A stretch of 64,000 bases of DNA from Nymphaea colorata (Eukaryota; Streptophyta; Magnoliopsida; Nymphaeales; Nymphaeaceae), in assembly GCF_008831285.2 (NCBI RefSeq), contig NC_045145.1, forward strand, positions 17,872,040-17,936,039, in the 5' to 3' direction. The notes beneath the pieces were generated by a model. It saw nothing but the letters and a program-made list of their open reading frames with translations. It did not search any database and was not told the origin of the DNA. Numbering within the stretch: position 1 is the first letter of the stretch; the number at the start of each line of letters is the position of its first letter. The position numbers were made by a program, and so were the translations under genes. Shown one piece after another: positions 1 to 10,112 of this stretch.

Positions 1-2085
1 ACTATCTCTGAGCCAAATGACAGTTTCAGGACAGTCCTGTCGACCGGAATGTACGATATATATCTAAGCTTGTGCAAATGTGTAATAGCCCATTTAAATG
101 AAACTTACTAGTGAAGTACTGACCGGCAGAATATACTCTTTCTGTCATGATGTTACTTTTTTATTAAGCTGGGCCACAAGAATAGGCAACCACATGAATG
201 AGTGCACGCTTCTAAAAAAAATACTACGAGAAATTGTGGCGAAATATATAGTACATGTCCATGAATTATGCTGTTTCATTGAAACAACGCTATTGTCAAT
301 GTGAACATGTTATTGTCATTTAAATTTCACGATTAGATGAATTTCAGTGGCACATCTTCAGCATCAATGAATCATGAAACGTCTGGTGCCTTTGTTATTT
401 AGATTCGACGATCGATGCCGCTAAAACAAAGGCCATTGACTTGAATAATATTGAAATTCAGATCTTCATCTGCAATTCATCCATTTTTATCCCTTCCAGT
501 TTCATGACTAAATATTTTATTATTTTATTGAAGAGTCATTAACAGCTAAGAAGTTCGTCCCATGTTCAAGATTATAGTCTTAGAAAACCTATTTATCAGA
601 ATCGACCAACAAAAGAGTTCAATATTGCTGTAGAATTGAACTTGGACGTGCATAGGCAACTTTTAAATTAGGAACAAGTATATCAAACTGCGATATTCAG
701 CCTGGATGCAAAGAATGCTTCACGCCTTATATGTTACACTAACAGAACCTTGTTTATGTTTTTTGTTTTTTGGGCTAAATACTTCCACATGCTCTTCTTG
801 TGTTTTTTCAAGAAACTAAAAAAAGATAAATTTTAGGAACTTCATCATCCATATTGCATTGTCTAGACGGTCCTTCAAACTTTATGAAAGTTTCGAGTTT
901 GAACAACCCAAGGTTGGTATCAAACATTACTAAGGTTTTAGCTTTACAATATGCTTGTATCTTGCGCTTAAGGCCAGGCATAAGACACTCTAATTTATGC
1001 AGGAACAGCATATTATCTTGCTTGAAAGCTATGCATTTGAGCCATCAGTGGCACGGTACGCCTTCTCTCGCTTTTAAACAAAATCGACCAGCAAAGTACG
1101 AACAAAGAGAAGGGTATTAATGCAAGATAACCTAAGACGATGACGATCTAATGATAGAATGATGAGACGTAGAGAGAGGTGTCAACGATATTCTCTATAT
1201 ATGTGTATTTTTAAGTTCATAGAAGTTAATAATCATATGTAATATAAATGCATACAACTTGGACCAGTTTTATTACCCGTTCATTTTTACCGAGGAACAA
1301 CTTGGACTCGCCTTATTACCCCTTTCAGTTTCAATATTGAAGGTTGGTCATTTTTCTAAAATCTACCAAATGGGTCTGTGCTTTGCTCTCAAAACATGGT
1401 GAATCCGTGAAAAATGAATAATGTTTTTGAAATGTGTAGACAAGATTTTCAAATCAACTGTCTGAATTAATTGTTTGACTTTAATGAAAGATCATCTTAT
1501 ATGTTTGGTGAAACATCTTAAAAATATAGAACTGGTGCTGCTATTTGGGCAAACCAAATTCACAAAATTTGAACTAGAACTCTACACAGGGCTGCCAAAT
1601 TGGACCATCAGCATTCGTATTGTAATAACATGTTCACAGTGACATCAGCTCAAATCAGCTCCACTAGACAATCTAGAGAATTAGTTCTGCTATACAGTCC
1701 GATATATATGTCCTCAAAGAAAGAAGACAAAGATAGTCAAATATGAAGCATTTGGTGTATCCTCTGCACAATCCCACATTCTTTTGTGATTACCTGCAAG
1801 AGCTGTTGCAGTTGCAAGAAAGCAGCAACTGGTCATTGAAAAGAGTACAGACGAATAAAGAAATCTACAAGCACCCCAGAAGTGCAGACCTTCCTAACAA
1901 TGGAAGAAAAATCTAGTAGCAGAAATGTAAGCACTTTAGACCATATGAGGAGAGAGCTGGTGATCAGTTTAGAAACAAGAAAAGAATACAAAAAATCAGC
2001 ATGATGCAACTTGCAAATCCATTGTGAATGACCTCCAAACATCCCTAAAGCAAATGGAGATGCATTCGTACTAGTAATAACAGGA
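1..2085. other. Intergenic, no gene recognised
   Basis: Only short open frames without family resemblance are visible. The right end, from about 1730, probably holds the 3' untranslated region of the minus-strand gene that ends at 2086. No repeat structure was recognised. Confidence 0.5.
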
Positions 2086-3997
2086 TCACGAAGGTTCCTC
2101 CAGTAAGCCATTTGGACAAAGATTGTGAATGACTTCCAAATCCTTCTTGCAATTCTCCCTAAGTCCCTTCAGTTTCTGAAGATTGGATTGCTGCATAGAA
2201 AAGGGGAAGATGAGCATGTAGGGAGGCATCAAAACAAAGTTAAAGGAGAAATAACGCGTTCTCAATTGGCACTTTCACCACCCACTCTCTTAATGGCAGA
2301 CTGAAACCAGTACTTTCCCAAACTATCAGAAGAAATAAGAATATTAAAAGCATAAACTGCAGAAAGAAAAGGAGAAATTAATTACCAGCTGCATGATTTC
2401 AGAGCTAAGAGATTTCTCTGTCTGAAGGAAAAGAGACCTCCACTGGTGCATAAGATGGGACTCCAAAGTTCTCTTACCAGGCTCTTGACTAGTACTGCAC
2501 ACATAGGTCTGCTTATGACAGGCTCTAGCAAGATCATTGAAAAAGTTCCCTCCTAATAATGATGCAACATTTCCAATGCTCTTTTTCAAAACTGTACAAT
2601 ACAAAAAATAAGAAACAGTAAAGGGAACGTCCAAATTATTCCAGGTCTAGTTCTACCATAAACATACTGTTGAAGTTTAAAGATTGCAGACTAAAAAGAT
2701 AATATGCAAAACAGTTGATCCAACTAAACAGGAAACCAGAAAAGGACATCATCGATTACCTGACAAACGGCCTCTGACATCATGATAATTAAGATCTGAC
2801 CATATGTAAGCAGCTGTAGAAAAACAAGAAAAATCATCCAAAGGAAATCTGTCTTCAATATATAGATTACAGCTTCAGAAAAATAAGAAAATAATCCAAC
2901 AACAATCTGGCCTCAAGGAACAGGCTAGGCAAGGTGCAGAAACTAAAATGCAAGAGGCTTCGATAATCTCCAATTCAATCTTGAAGAAAATACTACTAAA
3001 GGACAAGTCATGCAAATAAGATAACTTTTCATTGGAACAGGTAGAACTGAATACCTTTACAGCAGAAGGAACAAGAGCAGTTTTGTGCTGTATCAGATTT
3101 ATCCATATGGAACCTATCATGCCCACTGACTTCTGTCCAAGAACTTCTAACTTGAGAGCTGCAGCCCATATCCTCTTGAAAACCAGATTCATTCAAGATT
3201 GTTCCAGACACATCAGCAGCTTTTCTCATTGCACTTGCATCACTTGATTCAACACATGAATCCCCATTTGCAGCATGAACCTCCTCACTTCCCTTAACAA
3301 ATGTTTCCTGAATGCCTGAACTAATCTTGCTTGCAGAAGAAATTCCCACACTTCCTTTGCTTATATCAGGAAATGCAAAGGCTGCGGAAGTAACTCTATT
3401 AATTGCAGATAACCGGCTGCCCCCAGACAGGGGCTGCCTGTTGATTTCAGCAAACACAGGAGTGTTTTCTTTATCGCTGTCCAACAAATTCCTCTCCCTT
3501 TGAGGAGAGCTTTGAGAATTAAGGGTGGCAGCATCAGTTTGCTCGCGAAGAAAGATTGGCAAAGAAACTACCTTTTTTCCTTCAAAGTATTGGGGAATGT
3601 ACCGAGTGTCTTCATTACCACTTGCAGAAGATTTGCTAGGTTCTCTATCATCCGAGCCTTTCAATGTAATGCCAACTATATCTTTGCTTCTCAGCTTGGT
3701 CTTTATGCCTGGATAAATTTGGCTATGCAAGTCCCAAGCCCTACATGCAACTTCATCGTTTCCAGAATAATTGTGTTTGGCTTCAAACAAACCCTTAGAT
3801 ATGAGATTACCAACATTTTCTGAAGGTTTATCATATTCAGATTTATATCTCTTGGATCGTGTAAAATTGCTATTTAGAGAAAGATTAGTAATATCATGTA
3901 TTACATTGGCTCTTTTTGAAGGCCTAAACGTTTCAACTTCATGTTCTGAACTGTCACAAGCTTCAGGTTGAACCAAAGATTTAGTCATGCTTAGCAT
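2086..3997 (-). CDS. Conserved plant protein of unknown function, AAYIWSDL family
   Basis: Four coding exons were assembled: 3997-3055, 2813-2760, 2591-2386 and 2190-2086. All junctions are GT-AG and phases agree, giving about 435 residues. The first exon is serine-rich and looks disordered, and ends in a cysteine cluster (CSCSFC). Exon 2 reads on as AAYIWSDLNYHDVRGR. I recognise this combination from uncharacterised plant proteins, but no biochemical role is known to me. The last third is charged, helical-looking and free of membrane segments. ATG 3997 was chosen because an in-frame TGA lies at 4030-4028; ATG 3988 is an alternative. A TTTTCAG acceptor just upstream suggests a 5' UTR intron, so transcription may begin further away, perhaps near 6.9 kb. 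The C-terminal exon is the least certain part. Confidence 0.75.
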
Positions 3998-4781
3998 GCT
4001 AGACGACTCGGAATGAACCAATAACAATCACCTGAAAATGTCAAAATGGTATCAACTTTCTTCCACTTGTATGATCATATTTATCAGCAAAAGGCACTCA
4101 CAAATAAATAAATAAAAAAAAAACAGTCATCTAATCACACTTATAATTGACATTCCAGCATCATGAATCAATATTATCAGCATTCATGAAACTGACAGTA
4201 TGCACCATCTTAAAATGGTTCAAGAACTTAACAGTGCAATAAATTTATATTTTATAATTGAGAATTTGTGCTAAACAAAAAAGGAAGTACAACAAGCAGT
4301 TGTGAAAATTGGCAGTCGGATTCGGTTGGTCAAGGCTCTAAAAGGACTAGCCAGGATTCAGTTTGAGTTGGTCCAAGTCTCTTGACTAAAAATAAAATTA
4401 ATAAAAAGAGACATATAAGCCTATGGTCTTAAAGCTTCATCTTTTAGAGAGAAAAAAAAGAGGGAGAATATACAGATACAAAAATATTATCGGTACAATA
4501 AAATTTAATGCGATGAACATGGCAATGCAACTACCATTGATGACTTGAGATCAACAGAAGAATTGCTTCCAGTGATTATTGTAAAAAAATGCAGTATTAT
4601 ATTACCAAATACTCAAAGATATCTGAAATTGCTGACGTCCATAGAGGAGCTGCAGGATCAACAGATCCCATAACTAGGACTGATAGTTCCTTAAAGTTGT
4701 CAATAAGACAAATATCTGAAGCTGTGACAATTTATTAAAATTTGTTAATAATAAAAAATATCAGAGTGCTTAAGGTTATAC

Positions 4782-5312
4782 TTCATGAGCTATATATCAC
4801 ATAGGTAAGGGTACGGGTGCCAGCATGGGTGGTGGTATGGGTACTGGTTCAAAGTATTTTCAAAAAAATTGAGTGCGGCGGTATGGCTGTGTGTGTATAT
4901 ATATGCATAATAAAATAACACATTCATGATCCAAAATTTATAGTTTCTAAAGAAGAAACTATTGAACAAAATATGAAAACGCAACTCTGTATGTGTCTCT
5001 TGAGTCCAATGGTGTAAAGAACAAAACTGAAATCCTAAATTTTGGATAAGAAAGGACTCGGTCAACTTTGACTGAATCCTAAATCAAACGGATACGGTCT
5101 AGGGTACGTTGACCGTATCTAATACTGTTTGACTAGTACCCAAGAAGTACTAGAGACGGTACCAATACCAGTACTGGTGTTGTACCTAACCGATATGAGT
5201 ATGCTGCCTTTACAGCAGTACCCAGTGAGTACCAATACCAGTTCTGATGTCGTACCTAACCGGTACGGGTACGCTGCCTTTACAGCAGTACCCATGTGAC
5301 TAAGCTCATGAG
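4782..5312 (+). mobile_element. Non-autonomous DNA transposon, copy 1 (8-bp TSD, hAT-like)
   Basis: The element spans 4790-5304 (515 bp). It is bounded by an 8-bp near-perfect target-site duplication: TTCATGAG at 4782-4789 and CTCATGAG at 5305-5312. The termini are inverted: CTATATATCACATAGGTA at the left, and the reverse complement of the right end reads CTTAGTCACATGGGTAC. Subterminal DNA is rich in GGTAC/GTACC words. There is no coding capacity. A second copy in opposite orientation lies at 40750-41207. Eight-base duplications fit the hAT superfamily, but the termini are not the usual CAGGG/TAGGG type, so the superfamily is an inference. Confidence 0.75.
5160..5296. repeat. Tandem duplication, 70-bp period, inside transposon copy 1
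   Basis: Two imperfect units start at 5160 and 5230. Each runs from GTACCAATACCAG to TACAGCAGTACCC. It lies next to the right terminus of the element and is absent from the copy at 40750-41207. Confidence 0.8.
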
Positions 5313-6875
5313 AAGTACATCATTATCCTCTTTGTTATTATATTTACAGTTAAGCTTCAGCAATTATCCCAAGTCAAGAACTGACATTCTCTAACAAGTT
5401 AAAGTTCCTCAAAGCATAGTTAAAGTTTTTCATTCTAACACTAACTTTAATTATAAGAAATATCTAATGTGACTTCTTTCTAACATTCTACGACCCATTC
5501 TATCAGTTTTATTTTGAAATTGTTTTGTCGGTTCCAGTCATCAACTTGGGACACACATCATGCCATACATCTGTGATTTTCCCGGCATTGGATGAAGACT
5601 TATCCTCAATTGCAGCTTCTTTGTACTCACATTCATATCCTGTAAGCTTAAAGGTTCAAAAACAAATCCACGCAGCACAAGTTGAAGACCTACACCACCA
5701 CCGGGAAAAGCTTTCAAAATCTGTAGTTTCACTTTGAAGTACATTCAAAGCAATCTTGAAAGGCATGAAATCCGGCAATATGTCATTAGTCTGGATGTAG
5801 GACTAATGGTGGAACCAGAAAGCATATAGCATTCATCAATCGAAGATGAGTACCAAAAATTGAAACAAGGAGCCTCAAATTGGACCCACATGCTGAAATT
5901 TATCCATAGCAACTTGAGGAGACAGCAAAGCTAACAGCATCTAGTCTTTTACATGACTTACAGGATTCTTTCCTGCACAAACTAAAGATTGCCAATAAAA
6001 TTTCTGATTACTCGCATGCTAGATGGTTAAATTCTAGGAGTGCCGACAATCTTGGAGCGTTTATAGACGATATGCCATTTCCCACACAAACGGTATTACA
6101 AAAAGTCAAGGAATTAAAAGGCTTCACGATTCGATATGACCAAGTTCAACCATTTGAACAAAGGAGACCGACAGGCACTTAGAGAGCGTCTTGAACCAAA
6201 GAGCCTAAAACTGGAAGGCACGCAAACCCAACGACTAGAAAGAACCTAGAAATGGAAGACACATAAACCCAACGATTAGGAAGACGGGAATATGCAGATC
6301 CAGAGGAGGAACAAATCACAAAGACGAATAGAAAATGCACACAAGGAAAATGCGTCGTCCGCAAAGTATATCAATGTTTCGACTTGAACCGACCGCAGTC
6401 TTGCAACGAGTATTTCAAACTTTTCGTCGGTTACTGAAATGGAAGGCGCACCAATAAGCATACTCGCAGAAGAAGAGAGGTAAAGCTATAATAACACAGA
6501 GAAGAGATCCATGCATCACAAACCCAAAACCCCTTAAGACTTAGGCGATTGGGCAACTTGCACACGGCAAAGACGAGAAGAAAGAAAAAAAAGAATACGG
6601 ACTCGCCGCACATCAAATCTTGCTGCTGCTTTGTCTCGGTTCAAAAGTGAAGAGAAAAGAACAGGTCAAGAAAGGAAATGCAGATCGCAATGCCTAAACA
6701 TCGGCGCACCAAAACCTAACAATCAACAAAAGCCGAAAAAGAAGAAGGAAACACGCAGAGAGAAAAGAGAGAAGAAACTACCAATGAAATCGGCCACCCC
6801 AGAGGACAGGAGGACTCTGACATTGATCGATCGATCATATCGAAGAGAGAGAGAGAGAGAGAGAACACCGCAGAG

Positions 6876-6892
6876 TTCCTGTATATATAGAG
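6876..6892. promoter_or_regulatory. Possible TATA element, readable on both strands
   Basis: The palindromic core TATATATA lies 5' of a CT/GA-rich leader on the minus strand. It could position transcription of the minus-strand gene ending at 2086 through a long 5' UTR intron. It could also serve the PPR gene 600 bp to the right. No direct evidence separates these. Confidence 0.3.
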
Positions 6893-7455
6893 CCCGCCAA
6901 TCAGGGGACAAGCGGGATCGCGGGCAAATCGCTTTCCTTTTTCAAAAATTTCGTTTCGATGTTTGGTTTCTGCGAGCGGAGGGAAAAGGAGGACGAAAGA
7001 GGAAGATATATAACGGGTTCGGATCTGGATCTTACTATATCCAACCCGGACCTATGTTCAGCCTTCGTTTTGGTGTTGAGCACTTGAGCTGAAGGCGGCA
7101 CTCGGAAACGGCTTCATTCATTTCCCCTCCATACCTGACCCGGCTGCTACCCAAATCCATGGAGGCACCAGTTGCAGAAGCAGCCGGTAGCCTTTGATTC
7201 CACACTAATGGAGACCTACTCTAGGTCCTCTGATTGTGTGTTTGCTCACCCTTCTTTTGTATCGCCTAAGAAATTAGAGTTGGCGATGCTGTTCATGAAG
7301 TTATGGATAATGCTGCTTTTGGGCAACAAGTGCCATGATAGAATTGATCGGAGGTATGTTGGTGGCAGTACTCATGGCGTTGATGAATCCTGCGTCAATG
7401 GTGGTAGAGGTGCTGAAGGGGAAGAATGCAGCAATACCCAGAAAAGATGATGATC

Positions 7456-7491
7456 AGACACACACACACACACAGAGCGAGAGAGAGAGAT
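7456..7491 (+). repeat. (CA)n(GA)n microsatellite abutting the PPR start codon
   Basis: A CA run followed by a GA run ends exactly at the PPR ATG at 7490, so it lies in the 5' leader if that start is used. Confidence 0.85.
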
Positions 7492-9268
7492 GCTGGTACA
7501 GCAGCAGCTGTCTTTCCTCTTGCAGGACTGTGCTGCCATCAGAAGTGACCTGAGACGAGTGGCCTCCCTCCACGCGCTCATCGTCAAGCTTGGCTTTGAA
7601 CCTGATGTTGTCCTTTCCAACCATCTCGTTAATTCTTACTGCAAATGCGGGGATACCGCTGCTGCTCATAATGTGTTCGACGAAATGCCGCACAGAAATC
7701 TTGTGTCGTGGTCCGCCTTAATATCCGGCTATAGCCAATGCGGTCGTCCACTTGAGGCTGTCAAACTCTTTGGTGGCCTGCATAGTGCAAACCCTCGAAT
7801 CTGCGCCAACGAGTATGTCTATGCCAGTGTTCTCAGCTCATGTTCTGTTCTTTCGAATCAGGCTGCTGGCAAGCAAGTGCATGGACTTGCTGTAAAGTCC
7901 GGCTCTGAGTCTACTGTTTTCGTTGCAAATGCCCTCATCACCATGTATATGAAGTGCGGTCTTTGTGGGGATGCATGTAAAGTGTTTGATCTGATTGATG
8001 GTAGTCGGAATTCAGTCTCATGGAATTCTCTGATTACGGGCTTCGCGGACAACATGGAAGGGGAAAAAGGTTTGGAAATGCTAAGGCGCATGCATTTGCT
8101 GGGTTTTGTTCTCGACCGATTCACTTTTATGGCTGCATTAACTATATGCACCTATCTTGATGAGCTGCAATGTGGAAAACAATTGCATTGCATGGCAATC
8201 AAACATGGCCTGGATTTAACCTCTCCAGTGGGGAACGTTATTGTGACGATGTACTCTGGGTTCAATGCTATTGACGAAGCTGAGGAAGCTTTCTGTTGTA
8301 TCGTGGAGAAAGACAATATTTCATGGAACACCATCATCTCTGCTTGCTCACATTGTTCCTATCATGATAGAGCATTGACACATTTCTCGACAATGTTGGT
8401 GCCTGATAACTTCACCTTTGCTAGCGCGCTTGCTTCATGTGCTGACCTTGCTTCTATACGCAGAGGCCTTCAAATACATGCTCGCATTATCAGGACAAGG
8501 TCTGGGCATGTAGATATTGGTGTAGGGAATGCACTCATAAACATGTATGCCAAGTGTGGCAGTATAAAATATGCTTGGGCAGTCTTCAATGCAATGTTAG
8601 ATCACAATGTCGTGTCGTGGAATTCTATGATTGCGGGCCTTTCTTGTAATGGTTATGGTAATGAAGCGATCGAGGTGTTTGAACGGATGGTTTCAGATGG
8701 GTTTTCGCCGGATTATATCACTTTCGTTGGGTTACTATCTGCTTGTGATCATGTTGGCTCCGTCAAGCAAGGGAAAGATTTATTTGATTCAATGTGGAGG
8801 GATTATGGTATAGAGCCTGGGGTGGAACATGTTGCATGCTTGATCAATCTACTGGGAAGAGCTGGAACGCTGTCAGAGGCAGAAGCGTATGCCAAGAAGT
8901 TCGATAATGTCATTCTCTGGGGAAGCTTGTTATCTGCTTGTCGTCTGCACGGCGACGTGGAACTCGGGAAAAGGGCTGCCAGAAGGGTTTGGGAGATCTG
9001 TCAACTGTCCCCCTTATCACCATCTTCCTCTTCCCCTTATGTGCTGTTGTCCAATATGTGTGCTGCTGATGGAATGTGGGAAGGCGTAGCGGAGGCAAGG
9101 AAGATAATGAAGGAAAGGGGCGTGAAGAAGGAAGTTGGTAATAGTTGGATTGAAATTGGAGGGGTTGTAGAAAGATTTTCCGTCAGCGATTTCTCTCACT
9201 CGAGAATGGATGAAATACTAACTGTCATTGCAAGTTTAAGTTGGAGCCTGAAATCTTCAGAGCTTTGA
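7490..9268 (+). CDS. Pentatricopeptide repeat protein, PLS class with E domain
   Basis: This is a single uninterrupted frame of 592 residues, typical of intronless PPR genes. Tandem helical repeats run from about residue 20 to 465, with signatures such as NALITMYMKCG, VSWNSLITGF, GNALINMYAKCG and VSWNSMIAGL. P, L and S length variants alternate. An E-type C-terminal region follows (ILWGSLLSACRLHGDVELGK, then YVLLSNM and GNSWIEIGG). There is no DYW deaminase domain. Family knowledge: such proteins bind organelle RNA sequence-specifically and commonly act in C-to-U editing with partner deaminases, or in splicing or stability. The organelle and RNA target cannot be read from here. ATG 7490 opens just before the first repeat, and no clear transit peptide is visible, so an upstream start or short targeting sequence is possible. 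Confidence 0.95.
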   Translation: MLVQQQLSFLLQDCAAIRSDLRRVASLHALIVKLGFEPDVVLSNHLVNSYCKCGDTAAAHNVFDEMPHRNLVSWSALISGYSQCGRPLEAVKLFGGLHSANPRICANEYVYASVLSSCSVLSNQAAGKQVHGLAVKSGSESTVFVANALITMYMKCGLCGDACKVFDLIDGSRNSVSWNSLITGFADNMEGEKGLEMLRRMHLLGFVLDRFTFMAALTICTYLDELQCGKQLHCMAIKHGLDLTSPVGNVIVTMYSGFNAIDEAEEAFCCIVEKDNISWNTIISACSHCSYHDRALTHFSTMLVPDNFTFASALASCADLASIRRGLQIHARIIRTRSGHVDIGVGNALINMYAKCGSIKYAWAVFNAMLDHNVVSWNSMIAGLSCNGYGNEAIEVFERMVSDGFSPDYITFVGLLSACDHVGSVKQGKDLFDSMWRDYGIEPGVEHVACLINLLGRAGTLSEAEAYAKKFDNVILWGSLLSACRLHGDVELGKRAARRVWEICQLSPLSPSSSSPYVLLSNMCAADGMWEGVAEARKIMKERGVKKEVGNSWIEIGGVVERFSVSDFSHSRMDEILTVIASLSWSLKSSEL

Positions 9269-10112
9269 GCCGCTCGTCATCAATATTTATTGAGAAACAG
9301 TACCATGTACCTAGTTATAAGCGATGGAACTACGATGATCTCTGGTTGATGTTTGAGGCATGACAACTGCATGATGTCTGACCTTTTCTTTTAATTCTAG
9401 GACAAGAAGCGTCTCCTTGTTCTCATGGTTTTTTGTCTGCTGATTAAACCAACTTATTAGGTTGAACTTCAGAGGACAGTAACAAAAAGATTGCTCTTGC
9501 AGCTTTTTCATGCATTGAGATTTGTATATTCTTTTGTTTGCCCTATAGACAGTTTTTCAGTAAAAGCATACGCTTCTTTTGCTTACCAATATCAAGTTCT
9601 TTTTCCACAATTTAATATCTCGTCTCTTCCCTGCTCCATTCCATGCATCGCATTTAGTTTCTATGGTGTATCCACCCATCGATGAACATAATTATTTTGG
9701 TGTACAATGTGATCTTTGGGATCTAAGAAATTCGTGCAAATTATTACTATATTGTTTACAGGCAAACAAATGTTATGCTGGCCACTGCCAGTTTATGCCA
9801 GGTTGTTGAAGTCACATTTTTCCACTTTCAGGTTTTAATCCAACCCCCATCTCTATGTCGCACAGACTTCCTTGTTACATAAAATTAAGAAGGAACAAAG
9901 GACAGCTCCATTAAATGTCACATAAAAATTTACTTTCCACGTCACAAATTTATTGTCAGTTAATCTACTGACGTTAAATTAAACCAATACATGATCAAGC
10001 GGCTTGTTGTGTATCAACTATCAAGCATTAAAGCAAAGGGCCTGTCAATGAAGAAACTGCAAAGGCTTAGCACTCTATATATCCACCATGAAGTTCCCAA
10101 CTTGATCTTCGT
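9269..10112. other. Convergent intergenic region
   Basis: It lies between the 3' ends of the PPR gene (+) and the caleosin gene (-) and probably contains both 3' UTRs. No repeat or gene was recognised. Confidence 0.5.

Larger units (their letters stand above)
4031..7489. other. Region between the unknown gene and the PPR gene
   Basis: It holds one DNA transposon (4790-5304), a (GA)n tract at about 6845-6864 and a TATATATA block near 6880. Open frames at 6631-7092 and 7172-7450 show no family resemblance and look like chance or leader sequence. The left part may be a long 5' UTR intron of the minus-strand gene. Confidence 0.4.

Noticed and set aside
3029-3054. Extension of the first exon of the unknown gene to the stop at 3029
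   Set aside because: A GT donor at 3054 joins in phase to the AAYIWSDL exon, which matches a motif known from plant proteins. The read-through tail does not.
6631-7092. 153-residue plus-strand frame rich in Lys, Arg and Glu
   Set aside because: It runs through a GA-rich leader-like region, has no family resemblance and overlaps the likely promoter.
7172-7450. 92-residue frame upstream of the PPR gene
   Set aside because: No repeat or domain signature and no phase link to the PPR frame. Probably leader or chance.
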